A stretch of 64,000 nucleotides of DNA from Stieleria neptunia. Lineage in GTDB: Bacteria > Planctomycetota > Planctomycetia > Pirellulales > Pirellulaceae. Shown piece by piece: positions 38,415 to 47,920 of this stretch (the stretch's first letter is position 1; every line of letters starts with the position of its first letter). The stretch lies in the NCBI RefSeq assembly GCF_007754155.1, contig NZ_CP037423.1, positions 1,116,001 to 1,180,000 of the forward strand, written 5' to 3'. Under the pieces are notes generated by a model. It was not told where the DNA came from. It worked only from the letters and a program-made list of their open reading frames with translations, and searched no databases. The position numbers and the translations under genes are program-made.

Positions 38415-41303
38415 ATGACTTTCACGAAACTGCTCGATTCTTTCTTTGGCGTTCTGGTCTGCGGAGCGTTTTTCGTCCCGTGCTTGTCAGCGCAGACGCC
38501 AGCTTTTACGTCGACCGAAGACCATGACCACCACTTCCCCCAGCCGTACGACAGCGAGCCGGAAAAAACATCGCCGATGTCGGCCGAACAGGCGGCGGCG
38601 ACGGCCGTGTTGCCACCGGGGTTTCGCTGCGAAGTGTTCGCCAGCGAACCGGACGTGCAACAGCCGATCGCGATGTGTTTTGATGGCCGCGGCCGGCTGT
38701 GGGTCGCCGAGTGTTACACCTACGCCGAACGGCCGGACCGATGGGTCGATGACCTGCGTGATCGCATCATCATCTTGGAAGACACCGATGGTGACGGGCG
38801 TGCCGACAAACGAGACGTGTTTTGGGACCAGGCGAATCGTCTGACCAGCCTCGCTCACGTCGACGGCGGCGTCTACGCGTTGTGTCCGCCCCAATTGCTG
38901 TTCATCGCCGATGCCGATGGAGATGACGTCCCCGACGGCGAACCCGAAGTGGTCTTGGACGGATTCGAAGTCGACACGAGCAGTCACAATGTGGCGAACG
39001 GTTTGAAAGTCGGCCCCGATGGTTGGCTGTACGGTCGTCACGGAATCTTGTCCGTTTCCCTGGTCGGCAAACCCGGAACGCCAGACGGCCGACGAACACC
39101 GGTCAACACGGCGATCTGGCGTTATCACCCCCAGCGGGAAACGTTTGAAGTGTTTTGCTACGGCGGGACGAATCCCTGGGGGCTGGACTGGAACGCCGAC
39201 GGCCAACTGTTTTACACCAACACGGTGATCGGTCACTTGTGGCACGCCTTCCCCGGTGCGTACTACGAACGCATGTTCGGTGCCCCGGTGAATCCGCATG
39301 CCTATGAAGTGATCTCACAAACCGCGGATCACTTTCATTGGGACACGGGGAAAGAAGATTGGAACACGATCCGCGAAGGACTCAGCAGCAGCACGTCGGC
39401 GCTCGGCGGCGGACACGCCCACATGGGATGCTTGATCTACAAGAGCGGCGTCTGGCCCGACGAGTACGCGGGCAATCTGTTCACGTGCAATCTTCACGGT
39501 CGACGCATCAATCGTGACATCCTGGAGCGTGACGGCTGTGGCTATGTCGCCCATCACGGCGAAGATTTCCTGTTGATGAAGGATCCGTTTTTCCGCGGGC
39601 TGGACGTCATCGCCGGTCCCGACGGCCAGCTGTGGATCAATGATTGGTCAGACACCGGCGAGTGCCACGACAACACCGGGCTGCATCGCAGCAGCGGTCG
39701 GATTTATCGAGTCGTCTACGACGGCGATGCCAAGGGAGAAGCGAAACCCGAACACGCCGACTGGTTGACCGCCCGGGCGGAGTCGGATTTTGGGAGCGAT
39801 CAGATCAACGCCTTGCTCGAATCCGACGAGGAAGCCCGGCGTGCGATGGGCGTGCGGTTCTTGTGCGAAGATTTTGGCGCCCAAGCGACGACGGTCGATC
39901 GTCTGGTTCACCTTGCTCGAACCGAGGCGTCGGGTCTGGTGCGGGGCGAAGTGGCCGCGGGTCTGCAACGGTTGCCGATCGACCGCCGAATCGAAGTGGC
40001 CGCGGTGCTCTGCGAGCGAAGCGAGGATGCCGACGATCGCCAACAACCGCTGATGATCTGGTACGGTATCGAAGAAGCGGTGGTCGAACATGCCGACGAT
40101 GCAGTGAAGCTGGCGATCCAGACACGGATTCCCAAAATCCGCTCCTTGATCGCACGTCGGCTCGGCGAATCACTCGACGAGCAACCGGCGGCAGTCGAAC
40201 GATTGTTGGCGGCGTCGCTGGCATCACAGTCGGCCGGCATTCGTCCCGAAGTGTTGCAAGGATTGGGCCAGGGACTGCGGGGCCGAGCGCACGCCGCAGC
40301 GCCACCGAACTGGGATACGGTTGCTGCGGCGGTGCAGCGTGATGGTTCGGCCGTTGAAAAACAATTGGTGCAAGAACTCTCGTTGGTTTTCGGCGACGGA
40401 CGCGCTCGTGACGCCGTGGTCACGCTGGCGTTTGACACCGCGGCGGATCCGGCGAATCGGCGGGCCGCCGTGAACAGTCTGATGCGACAGCCGAGCGACG
40501 ATCTGCTGCCCAAGCTAATCGCCGCGATCAATGATCATGTCATCGCGGGCGAGGTCGTTCGCGCCTTGGCACACTACGACGCGCCGGGGGTTTCGATTCG
40601 TCTGATCAATCGCTGGCGACGATCCGTCGTCGATCGCAGCGCCGCGATCGATTCATTGGTGGCGCGAAAGCAGCACGCATTCGATTTGCTTGCGGCCATC
40701 GAAGCGGGCAAGATCCCGGCCGACGCAATTTCGCCTTATCAAGCGCGCCAGATCGAGAATCACGGCGATGCCAAACTGAGCGAGCGGTTGCGACAGGTTT
40801 GGGGGAACATTCGTGAGACCCCCGAAGCGAAGAAGCAGGAGATGGCGCGGTGGAAAAGCTTGCTGACCGCCGACCGCATCGGTGCCGCCGATCCGGTCGC
40901 GGGCAAAGCGATCTATCTGCAACAATGTGCGTCCTGCCATCAGCTTTACGGCGACGGGCAGCCGATCGGTCCCAACCTGACCGGCAGCGATCGGCACAAC
41001 CTGGACTACCTGCTCGGCAACGTTTTCGACCCCAGCGCGGTCGTCCCGGCGGCTTATCGCATGAGCGTTTTTCTGTTGCAGGACGGACGCGTGCTCTCCG
41101 GCGTCGTGACGGCCGAAAACGACAACGTCATCACACTGCAAACACAAAAGCAGGTCGAACAGGTGGACAAGGGATTGATCGCCCAGCGAAAATTGTCCCA
41201 GTTGTCACTGATGCCTGATGGTATTCTGACCTATCTGAGTGAAACGGATGTCACGAACTTAGTCGCCTACCTGATGACCCCAGGCCCGGTCGCGTCGGAG
41301 TAG
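38415..41303 (+). CDS. PVC-type membrane-bound dehydrogenase with C-terminal heme-binding domain
   Basis: 962 residues from ATG 38415 (GAAGGA upstream); the frame is open far upstream only because it lies antisense to the neighbouring gene. Signal peptide MTFTKLLDSFFGVLVCGAFF. The propeller-like N-terminal domain contains MCFDGRGRLWVAECYTYAER, LEDTDGDGRADKRDVFW and WGLDWNADGQLFYTNTVIGH. A HEAT-like helical middle follows. The C-terminal TIGR02603-type heme domain has CASCHQLYGDGQPIGPNLTG, LLGNVFDPSAVVPAAYRMSV and FLLQDGRVLSGVVTAENDNV. Such proteins are exported and believed to oxidise sugars or alcohols, although few have been studied biochemically. Downstream is a dispersed hairpin element and a sulfatase on the same strand. 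Confidence 0.85.
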   Translation: MTFTKLLDSFFGVLVCGAFFVPCLSAQTPAFTSTEDHDHHFPQPYDSEPEKTSPMSAEQAAATAVLPPGFRCEVFASEPDVQQPIAMCFDGRGRLWVAECYTYAERPDRWVDDLRDRIIILEDTDGDGRADKRDVFWDQANRLTSLAHVDGGVYALCPPQLLFIADADGDDVPDGEPEVVLDGFEVDTSSHNVANGLKVGPDGWLYGRHGILSVSLVGKPGTPDGRRTPVNTAIWRYHPQRETFEVFCYGGTNPWGLDWNADGQLFYTNTVIGHLWHAFPGAYYERMFGAPVNPHAYEVISQTADHFHWDTGKEDWNTIREGLSSSTSALGGGHAHMGCLIYKSGVWPDEYAGNLFTCNLHGRRINRDILERDGCGYVAHHGEDFLLMKDPFFRGLDVIAGPDGQLWINDWSDTGECHDNTGLHRSSGRIYRVVYDGDAKGEAKPEHADWLTARAESDFGSDQINALLESDEEARRAMGVRFLCEDFGAQATTVDRLVHLARTEASGLVRGEVAAGLQRLPIDRRIEVAAVLCERSEDADDRQQPLMIWYGIEEAVVEHADDAVKLAIQTRIPKIRSLIARRLGESLDEQPAAVERLLAASLASQSAGIRPEVLQGLGQGLRGRAHAAAPPNWDTVAAAVQRDGSAVEKQLVQELSLVFGDGRARDAVVTLAFDTAADPANRRAAVNSLMRQPSDDLLPKLIAAINDHVIAGEVVRALAHYDAPGVSIRLINRWRRSVVDRSAAIDSLVARKQHAFDLLAAIEAGKIPADAISPYQARQIENHGDAKLSERLRQVWGNIRETPEAKKQEMARWKSLLTADRIGAADPVAGKAIYLQQCASCHQLYGDGQPIGPNLTGSDRHNLDYLLGNVFDPSAVVPAAYRMSVFLLQDGRVLSGVVTAENDNVITLQTQKQVEQVDKGLIAQRKLSQLSLMPDGILTYLSETDVTNLVAYLMTPGPVASE

Positions 41304-41333
41304 GTGACGGGGTCTTGCCCCGCTGGCCGCCAG

Positions 41334-41449
41334 TTAGGACCGTCGGAAGAATAAGTGGCGGGGATTGATTGTGGGATAGGCTTCCAGCCTGTCGTTTTCG
41401 CCATGACAGGCTGGAAGCCTATCCCACTTATTCTTCCGACGGTCCTTAG
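41334..41449. repeat. Dispersed nested inverted-repeat element, copy 3 (best preserved)
   Basis: Core hairpin at 41371-41427 with perfect 23-nt arms and an 11-nt loop (GTTTTCGCCAT). The outer arms are nearly perfect too: TTAGGACCGTCGGAAGAATA on the left against TATTCTTCCGACGGTCCTTA on the right. The ends differ in sequence from copies 1 and 2, where the outer arms read AACGGAAAATAAGTG, yet they pair internally, which suggests compensatory evolution. Confidence 0.88.
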
Positions 41450-41499
41450 CTGTTCGCCTGCCCGATGGCTTCCCCGAGAACAAAACCAAAGGTCGATTG

Positions 41500-42972
41500 A
41501 TGAAAAACACCTGCCTTGCCATCGCGGTTGCAATGGGGATGACTGCACTGGGGATGGCACTGGCTGCCCCCGCCCTCGCAGAGCCTGGGAAACCGAACGT
41601 CTTGTTCTTGATTGCCGATGACCTGAATACCGCGTTGAGCGGTTTTGGGCACCCACAGTGCAAAACGCCGAATTTGGATCGGCTGGCCGATCGCGGTGTG
41701 AAATTCGAGAACATGCATTGTCAGTATCCGGTTTGCGGCGCGTCGCGCGCATCGATCATGTCGGGGCTGTACCCGTATTCAAACCTGACGCTCGGCAACG
41801 CCGGCACCCTCCGTGGCAGCATGCCGAACGTGGTCACGCTGTCACAGACCTTTCGCAAACGTGGTTACTATGCCGGTCGCGTCAGCAAGATCTATCACAT
41901 GGGAATCCCCAATGAGATCATTGCGGGAACCGCCGAACGCGATGATCCGTTTTCGTGGGACGAAGCCATCAACATCAAAGCCCCAGAGCAGCATGCGCCG
42001 GGTGAATTGACGAATTGGTCGCCCAAGGACAAGGGGTCACAGAGCTTTACTGCGGTTGTTGCCTCCGGAGGCGACAGCGAGCACGCCGATGGCATGGCGG
42101 CCGACCGAGCCATCGAGATGCTCGATCGCGTCAAGGACCAACCGTTCTTTCTGGCCGTGGGCTTTGTCCGTCCGCACGTGCCGTTGGTCGCCCCCGAACA
42201 ATACTTTGATCGGTACGATCGGGAGGCCATGGAAGCGCCGCGGGTTCCGGAGAATGACCTGGACGATGTGCCGGGCATCATCCGCGGGTACAAAGCCAAC
42301 AGCACCACGTACGGTGTCACACCGGAACTGCACAAGGGATTGTTGCAGGCCTATTACGCCAGCGTGTCCTACATGGATGCTCAGGTCGGCCGTGTTCTCG
42401 ATGCGCTTGAAGAAAAGGGGTTACAGGACAACACGATCGTGGTGTTCACCAGCGACCACGGTTACCTGCTGGGGCATCACCACAAGTTCCAGAAACAGCA
42501 CCTGTTCGAAGAAGCGACGCGGGTTCCGTTCCTCATCAGCGTGCCGTGGCTGGCGGACCAACACGGTCGTGGAACCACAAAGATCACGGAGCTGGTCGAT
42601 CTGTATCCGACGCTGGCCGAACTGGCCGGTGTTGCCGCCCCCGACACGTTGCAGGGCACCAGTCTGAAGCCGCTGCTGCTGGATGTCCAGTCGTCCGCAT
42701 GGACCAAGGAACAAGCCTTTACGATCAGCCGTAGCGGCGGGGAATCCCTACGCACCGACGACTGGCGGTTCACGCAGTGGGGCTTCGGCGAGAAAGGGAT
42801 GGAGCTTTACGATCTGAAAAACGATCCGGGCGAGTTCACGAACCTGGCCCAGAACCCCGAGTACGCCGACGTGCTCAAGCGAATGCAAACACAGCTAGTG
42901 GCCAAACGCAACGCGGCCGGTTTCGCGAAAAACCGAGCCGCGATTGTCGGCAAGGGCAAGAAGAGGAAGTAG
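41500..42972 (+). CDS. Sulfatase with CxAxR active-site variant (iduronate-2-sulfatase-like)
   Basis: 490 residues from ATG 41500 (AAAGG upstream; a TTG directly before it would add one residue). Signal peptide MKNTCLAIAVAMGMTALGMA. Core: KPNVLFLIADDLNTALSGFG, then Cys79 in YPVCGASRASIMSGL. The usual C-x-P-x-R becomes C-x-A-x-R, a variant that formylglycine-generating or anaerobic maturases can still use. VRPHVPLVAPEQYFD, FTSDHGYLLGHHHKFQKQ and the C-terminal LYDLKNDPGEFTNLA agree with the iduronate/choline-sulfatase branch. Probable role: removal of sulfate from a glycan outside the cytoplasm. The gene stands in the same direction as, and 196 bp after, the PVC dehydrogenase gene. Confidence 0.88.
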   Translation: MKNTCLAIAVAMGMTALGMALAAPALAEPGKPNVLFLIADDLNTALSGFGHPQCKTPNLDRLADRGVKFENMHCQYPVCGASRASIMSGLYPYSNLTLGNAGTLRGSMPNVVTLSQTFRKRGYYAGRVSKIYHMGIPNEIIAGTAERDDPFSWDEAINIKAPEQHAPGELTNWSPKDKGSQSFTAVVASGGDSEHADGMAADRAIEMLDRVKDQPFFLAVGFVRPHVPLVAPEQYFDRYDREAMEAPRVPENDLDDVPGIIRGYKANSTTYGVTPELHKGLLQAYYASVSYMDAQVGRVLDALEEKGLQDNTIVVFTSDHGYLLGHHHKFQKQHLFEEATRVPFLISVPWLADQHGRGTTKITELVDLYPTLAELAGVAAPDTLQGTSLKPLLLDVQSSAWTKEQAFTISRSGGESLRTDDWRFTQWGFGEKGMELYDLKNDPGEFTNLAQNPEYADVLKRMQTQLVAKRNAAGFAKNRAAIVGKGKKRK

Positions 42973-42980
42973 GCCTTCAT

Positions 42981-43490
42981 CCAACTCGTTCCCAGGCTCC
43001 GCCTGGTAACGCAATGTTGGTGTGGCTCTGCCACACGCGGTGCGTTGTACGACGTCCTTTCTAGGTCGTCGGGGCGAGCCCTACGGACGACGGCCCGGAA
43101 GGGCCATCGTACGTGCGAAAAGCGCTCGGCTAAAGCCTGCACATCAACATCCAACTCGTTCCCAGGCTCCGCCTGGTAACGCAATGTTGGTGTGGCTCTG
43201 CCACACGCGGTGCGTTGTACGACGTCCTTTCTAGGTCGTCGGGGCGAGCCCTACGGACGACGGCCCGGAAGGGCCATCGTACGTGCGAAAAGTGCTCGGC
43301 TAAAGCCTGCACATCAACATCCAACTCGTTCCCAGGCTCCGCCTGGTAACGCAATGTTGGTGTGGCTCTGCCACACGCGGTGCGTTGTACGACGTCCTTT
43401 CTAGGTCGTCGGGGCGAGCCCTACGGACGACGGCCCGGAAGGGCCATCGTACGTGCGAAAAGTGCTCGGCTAAAGCCTGCACATCAACAT
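42981..43490. repeat. Three tandem copies of a 170-bp unit
   Basis: Units start at 42981, 43151 and 43321, each CCAACTCGTTCCCAGGCTCC, and end in ACATCAACAT; the period is exactly 170. The units are almost identical (one visible change, AAGCGCTCGG to AAGTGCTCGG). Each contains palindromic pieces GGCTCCGCC, GTGGCTCTGCCAC, and CGACGGCCCGGAAGGGCC. The array ends at the stop codon of the minus-strand gene at 43490. A single divergent partial copy lies in reverse orientation at 60823-60888. Confidence 0.95.
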
Positions 43491-46400
43491 CACTTTCTCG
43501 TTTCAATCACGTATCGCATCAGGTCGTTGAATTCCTTGCGGCTCTTCAGTTGCCGGACCAAGTTGGCGGGCATCAGGGAGACCTTGGATTCTTTGACGTC
43601 TTCAATGTCGTCTTGGGCGATCTTGATCGGCTCGGGTTCGGCCAGGTTTCTCAACACCATCTCGTCGTCGTTCTCCGAGATCCGCACGCCCGTGTGGACT
43701 TTGCCGTCGGCGGTCAGCACACTGACTTGTGCGTACGCCTTGTCGATCAACTTCGAAGGATCCAGGATCGCTTCGACCAGCTGCTCGGCGGTCAGCTTGG
43801 TCTTGAGGGTTGCCAGATCCGGACCCAAGCGGCCTGCACCACCCGGCGGGTCATGACAGGCGAAGCAGGCGGCGGCGGACTGATAAAAGACCTTCTTTCC
43901 CCGGCGGAGGTTCCCTTCCGCGATCGCCACCTTGACCAGTTCCGCGGTCGGCGTGCCGAGCAGTTCCTCTTCCAACGCTTGATTGGAAAACTCTTCGACT
44001 TCCGCTGCCGGATCGTTCGTCATCAGGGCTTGTTCCAGCGGGTGTTCGGCGAGCAGGTCGTCGGGCGTCCAAAACGTCGAACGGTCGGTCGTTTGTTGGC
44101 GAACTTGCTTGACGCTGGCGGGGCTGACGGGCGAGGCCTGATTGCCCCAGGTGTTGCGGACGAAGGTCAGCACCGCTGCCAGTTCTTCGTCCTTGAGCAA
44201 CGAGCGGAAGGCGGTCATCGGTGGGACGCCGCGCGACGGGTCATAGGTCTTTCCGTTGACCGTCAATTTGCCCCACAGCCCGTGCAAGGTCATCTTGATC
44301 AGACGCTCTTCGCTGCCGGTGACCCAGGGGCTGCCGACCAGTGACGGATAGATGTTCGCGCTTCCTTTTCCGTGTGCCTGGTGACAGGTCGCACAGTGCG
44401 ATTCACGTTGGTAAACCTCGGCGCCCAGTTTGTACACCTTGCGGTCGGCGCGACTGAGGTGCTTGGGGGGATCAAATTTGACGAACTCCACTTCGGCCGG
44501 AGCCGCAAATCCGCTCGCCCCGGTCGCGTCCACGTTCTCCCAGAAGTGTTTGACGGTGCCCGCCGCGACGACCGCGTGCTTGACGTCAGAGCTTAACAGT
44601 GCATCGAGCAAGTCGTCATTGCGAACGCCGTGCTGTTGGTGCAACCACAGGGCTTCGAGCAGGTGGTGGGCCTCGGTTTCGTCATTGGGATCAAAATCCT
44701 TGATCCATTGCTGCGCTGCGGCGATCACCTCGTCGGAGTCACGGGCACTGAGTTCGACGCGGGTCCGGTGACGCACGCCATTGACGGGGTGCTTGAGGTT
44801 TTCCAGCAGCGCCGCGATCGGTTGGCCGTCAATCTTGACGGGTTCCTGCAGCGGTCGGCCCTTGACCGTCAGACGGAAAATACGTCCGTGCTGGTGGTCG
44901 CGGTTGGGGTCGCGGATGTTGTGTTGCATGTGACCGATGATGGCGTTGTGCCAGTCGGCGACGTACAGCGCGCCGTCTGCGCCGATGACCGCATCGGTCG
45001 GACGGAAGTTGCGGTCTTCGCTGTTGAGCAATTCAATGCCGGGCGTTCCCCAAACGTGTCCGAACGCGCGGTCTTTGCCGTTGCCTTCACGATCCAGCGA
45101 ATACTGTTTGACACCCAAGAAACCGATCGTGTTGCAAATCAAAAAGTCGTCCTGCAGTTCCTCCGGGAAATGTTGTGACGACAGGATCGCGTTGGCCGCG
45201 ACGGGACGGAATTCCTTTTCCAGCAAGGTGTGCATCTTGAACCCCTTACCTTCGGGGCGCACCTGATACGACTTGCCGCCCGTGCCGTCGTTGGCGTAGC
45301 AGTAACCCCAGTAGTCGAAACTGGTGCCGTGCGGGTTGGGCGAATTGCCGGCATGCGGGGTGATCACGAAGGTCCGTGGGTCAAAGCGATACATCCCCGA
45401 GGCGCCGATGTTCAGGTTTTGTTTCCATGGCGTCTCGTGGTTGTGCACCAGGAAAATCCCGCTTTGCCAATAGATGCCGCCGTCCGGGCCGTAGACCAGG
45501 TTGTTCGCCGCGTGGTGCGTGTCGGCGGTTCCCAGCCCTTGCAAAATGGGATAACGCAGGTCTGCCACGTCGTCTCCATCGGTATCCTTTAAAAACAGCA
45601 GGTCGGGGCCGGAGGTGACGATCACGCCGCCGCCCCAGAATTCGAACCCGAGCGGATTGTGGACGTGGGCAAAGATCTTGCGGCTGTCCGCGGTCCCGTC
45701 TTTGTCCGTGTCCTCAAAAATCATCAGGCTGTCGTTCATCTCCTTGCCGGGTTCCCACTTGGGGTACGTGTTCCAGCTTGCCGCCCACAGCCGCCCCTTG
45801 GCGTCGACCTGCATTTGCACGGGGTTGGCCAGGTCGGGAAATTGGACCTCGGATGCAAAGACATTCAATTCGTAGCCCTCGGGCACGTTGATCTTTGCCA
45901 TCGATTCTTCGGGACTCAGATAATCGATGCTGCCTTCTTTGGCGGCACTGGAACTTTTGCTGCCCCCGCCGACGTTGGAAATCACTTTCACCGGCGGCGG
46001 GACGTTGCTGTCGTCGACGGCATGGTCGCGGCCTTCGGTGGCCGCCCAAATCACTTCGTCACGATTGGCGGTCATCACGTCCAGCATCACCAATTCGTGT
46101 TTGAGAACGTCGGCGTTGCTTTGCCCATCGACGAACGTCAGCGTGGATCGGCCGCCCCAGATGTCGTTGCCGTCGGTGGCGTGGTAGCGATTGTGCCAAT
46201 GCCAGTTCTTGTCCTCCACCGCGGCGTAAACATCGCCCAGGGTGTCGGCGGCCGGTGCGGTTTTGCCGAGCAAGGCGGCGGAAATGATCTCGCTCAGTTT
46301 TTGGTACCCGCTGGCGTTCAGATGGATGCCGTTGATCGTGTACCGCTCGGAACTGGATTCGAATAACTGACGGGTCGGTGTATAGAGGTCGACGTAGGTC

Positions 46401-46993
46401 GCTCCCGTCTCCGCCGCGGCTTGGCGGGTGGCTTCGCTGTAGACGGCCAGGTTCGCGTTCAGCTCTTTCCCATCGGGCAGGTGCCGATCGCCGGTGAATT
46501 CGTAAGCGATGGGGCTGAACAAAACAAAGCGAATGTCTTTTCCGGCTTCCTTGCGCAACTGCGTGTAGCGTTCGACCAATTTCACCAGTTCGGCCTGATA
46601 GGCAGCCGCACCGCTTTTCCCCGCAAACGATTCGTTGTAGCCATAGAAAGTGAACACGACGTCTGGTCCGACGTGTTGCAGGTATTCGGCATCGTTGGTG
46701 AACCCCTTGTTACGGGGGCGTTTGTTGACCATGTCCCCGGAGAAACTCATGTTCCGGAAGCTGACGTTTTTGCCCTTCAGCTGGCTCTGCAGCACCGTTT
46801 CGACCCAGGGATCGTGCTGCATTCGGTCGGCCAGCCCGTTGCCGTAGATGGCGACGACGTCGCTGGGCTGAAATTCGAACGGTTCGGCGGCGTCGGCCGA
46901 GGGGCGAAAGACTGCTGCGGACAAGACGCCAACGAGCCACAGTGGAATGAGAGTGGACTTCGGTATTGCAACGAAGCTGCGGATGATGTTCAT
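43490..46993 (-). CDS. PVC dehydrogenase/heme protein with N-terminal SGNH hydrolase domain
   Basis: 1167 residues from ATG 46993; the open frame reaches back to 47245, but only through the repeat array. Signal peptide [20 protein letters not shown]. Residues 40-250 are SGNH/GDSL-like: [13 protein letters not shown] (degenerate GDS), [17 protein letters not shown] (block III N), and [15 protein letters not shown] (D/N-x-x-H near the end; here N-G-I-H-L-N). The propeller-like dehydrogenase region follows ([40 protein letters not shown]), with CATCH (in [15 protein letters not shown]) and CFACH (in [15 protein letters not shown]) sites, so two heme motifs, then a TIGR02603-like end. Esterase and oxidoreductase functions in one exported polypeptide suggest a role in acylated glycan breakdown. 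Confidence 0.8.
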   Translation of the reverse strand: MNIIRSFVAIPKSTLIPLWLVGVLSAAVFRPSADAAEPFEFQPSDVVAIYGNGLADRMQHDPWVETVLQSQLKGKNVSFRNMSFSGDMVNKRPRNKGFTNDAEYLQHVGPDVVFTFYGYNESFAGKSGAAAYQAELVKLVERYTQLRKEAGKDIRFVLFSPIAYEFTGDRHLPDGKELNANLAVYSEATRQAAAETGATYVDLYTPTRQLFESSSERYTINGIHLNASGYQKLSEIISAALLGKTAPAADTLGDVYAAVEDKNWHWHNRYHATDGNDIWGGRSTLTFVDGQSNADVLKHELVMLDVMTANRDEVIWAATEGRDHAVDDSNVPPPVKVISNVGGGSKSSSAAKEGSIDYLSPEESMAKINVPEGYELNVFASEVQFPDLANPVQMQVDAKGRLWAASWNTYPKWEPGKEMNDSLMIFEDTDKDGTADSRKIFAHVHNPLGFEFWGGGVIVTSGPDLLFLKDTDGDDVADLRYPILQGLGTADTHHAANNLVYGPDGGIYWQSGIFLVHNHETPWKQNLNIGASGMYRFDPRTFVITPHAGNSPNPHGTSFDYWGYCYANDGTGGKSYQVRPEGKGFKMHTLLEKEFRPVAANAILSSQHFPEELQDDFLICNTIGFLGVKQYSLDREGNGKDRAFGHVWGTPGIELLNSEDRNFRPTDAVIGADGALYVADWHNAIIGHMQHNIRDPNRDHQHGRIFRLTVKGRPLQEPVKIDGQPIAALLENLKHPVNGVRHRTRVELSARDSDEVIAAAQQWIKDFDPNDETEAHHLLEALWLHQQHGVRNDDLLDALLSSDVKHAVVAAGTVKHFWENVDATGASGFAAPAEVEFVKFDPPKHLSRADRKVYKLGAEVYQRESHCATCHQAHGKGSANIYPSLVGSPWVTGSEERLIKMTLHGLWGKLTVNGKTYDPSRGVPPMTAFRSLLKDEELAAVLTFVRNTWGNQASPVSPASVKQVRQQTTDRSTFWTPDDLLAEHPLEQALMTNDPAAEVEEFSNQALEEELLGTPTAELVKVAIAEGNLRRGKKVFYQSAAACFACHDPPGGAGRLGPDLATLKTKLTAEQLVEAILDPSKLIDKAYAQVSVLTADGKVHTGVRISENDDEMVLRNLAEPEPIKIAQDDIEDVKESKVSLMPANLVRQLKSRKEFNDLMRYVIETRK

Positions 46994-47213
46994 GAGGCTC
47001 TTGTTGTTTTGGGGGCTGTTCTTGAAAGCGAACAATGCCCGTGCGGAAATCGCGGGGTGGCGAACGATGGGGTCGGTGGAGAATTTCGAGGGGGAGATCC
47101 GCAGATTGTAATCGAGACGGCGAAGCGCAGAAGGGATCGTGCCGCGCGCGGCGGAGAATCGTGACGCGGTCGTGCCGTTTTCGCGATTCACCCTCCCGGC
47201 AGCCCCGTCGGTC

Positions 47214-47775
47214 GGGGTCTGTCCCCGGTCGGGTGTTGCTATCAATGGCAGGTCGGGGTCTGTCCCCGGATGGATGGGGTCTGTCCCCCGATGGTTGCTC
47301 GTCGGTCGGGGTCTGTCCCCGGTCGGGTGTTGCTATCAATGGCAGGTCGGGGTCTGTCCCCGGAAATGGTAGGTCGGGGACTGTCCCCGGTTGGATGCTA
47401 TCAATGGCAGGTCGGGGTCTGTCCCCGGATGGATGCTATCAATGGTCGGTCGGGGTCTGTCCCCGGTTGGATGGGGTCTGTCCCCGGTTGGATGGGGTCT
47501 GTCCCCGGTTGGATGGGGTCTGTCCCCGGTTGGATGATGGTCGGCCAGTCGGGGGCTGTCCCCGATCGGGTGTTGCTATCAATGCAACGGTCGGTCGGGG
47601 TCTGTCCCCGGTTGGTTGCTATCAATGGTCGGTTGGGGTCTGTCCCCGGTTGGACGGGGTCTGTCCCCGGCTGGTTGCTATCAATGGCAGTTAATGGGTG
47701 GATGGGGTCTGTCCCCGGTCGGGTGCTATCAATGGCAGTTAATGGTTGGATGGGGTCTGTCCCCGGTTGGGTACT
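47214..47775. repeat. Compound repeat array, 17 copies of a GGGG-CTGT-CCCC module
   Basis: CTGTCCCC occurs 17 times between 47220 and 47765, usually as GGTCGGGGTCTGTCCCCGGT or GGATGGGGTCTGTCCCCGGT, so each copy can fold as a GGGG/CCCC hairpin. A second module, TTGCTATCAATGGCAG or TGCTATCAATGG, is interspersed about nine times. A homogeneous 21-bp run lies at 47464-47535. No constant-length unique spacers, hence not CRISPR. Positioned just upstream of the RND efflux operon and after the SGNH-dehydrogenase start. Confidence 0.9.
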
Positions 47776-47920
47776 GCTATCAATGGGGGGCGGTGTTGAT
47801 GCGTTGAGGGACGCCGGGTTGTTTGTCTCGCTGGAAGGGGGGCGTCCCCTCGCCGCAGGCTCGTGTTCAATGCCGCGATTGATCTTGTCGCCACCCCGCT
47901 GGGATTCCTAGATCTGGGCC

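Noticed and set aside
42981..43490. CRISPR or coding tandem repeat
   Set aside because: Units of 170 bp without variable spacers; the short frames inside have no start signals and include palindromes.
47214..47775. CRISPR array
   Set aside because: Repeats are short and unevenly spaced, spacers are themselves repeats, and no cas genes are near.
47035..47911. Plus-strand frames of 219 and 213 codons through the repeat array
   Set aside because: They merely translate the GGGTCTGTCCCC repeat (GSVPG and GVCPR peptides); no ribosome-binding site.
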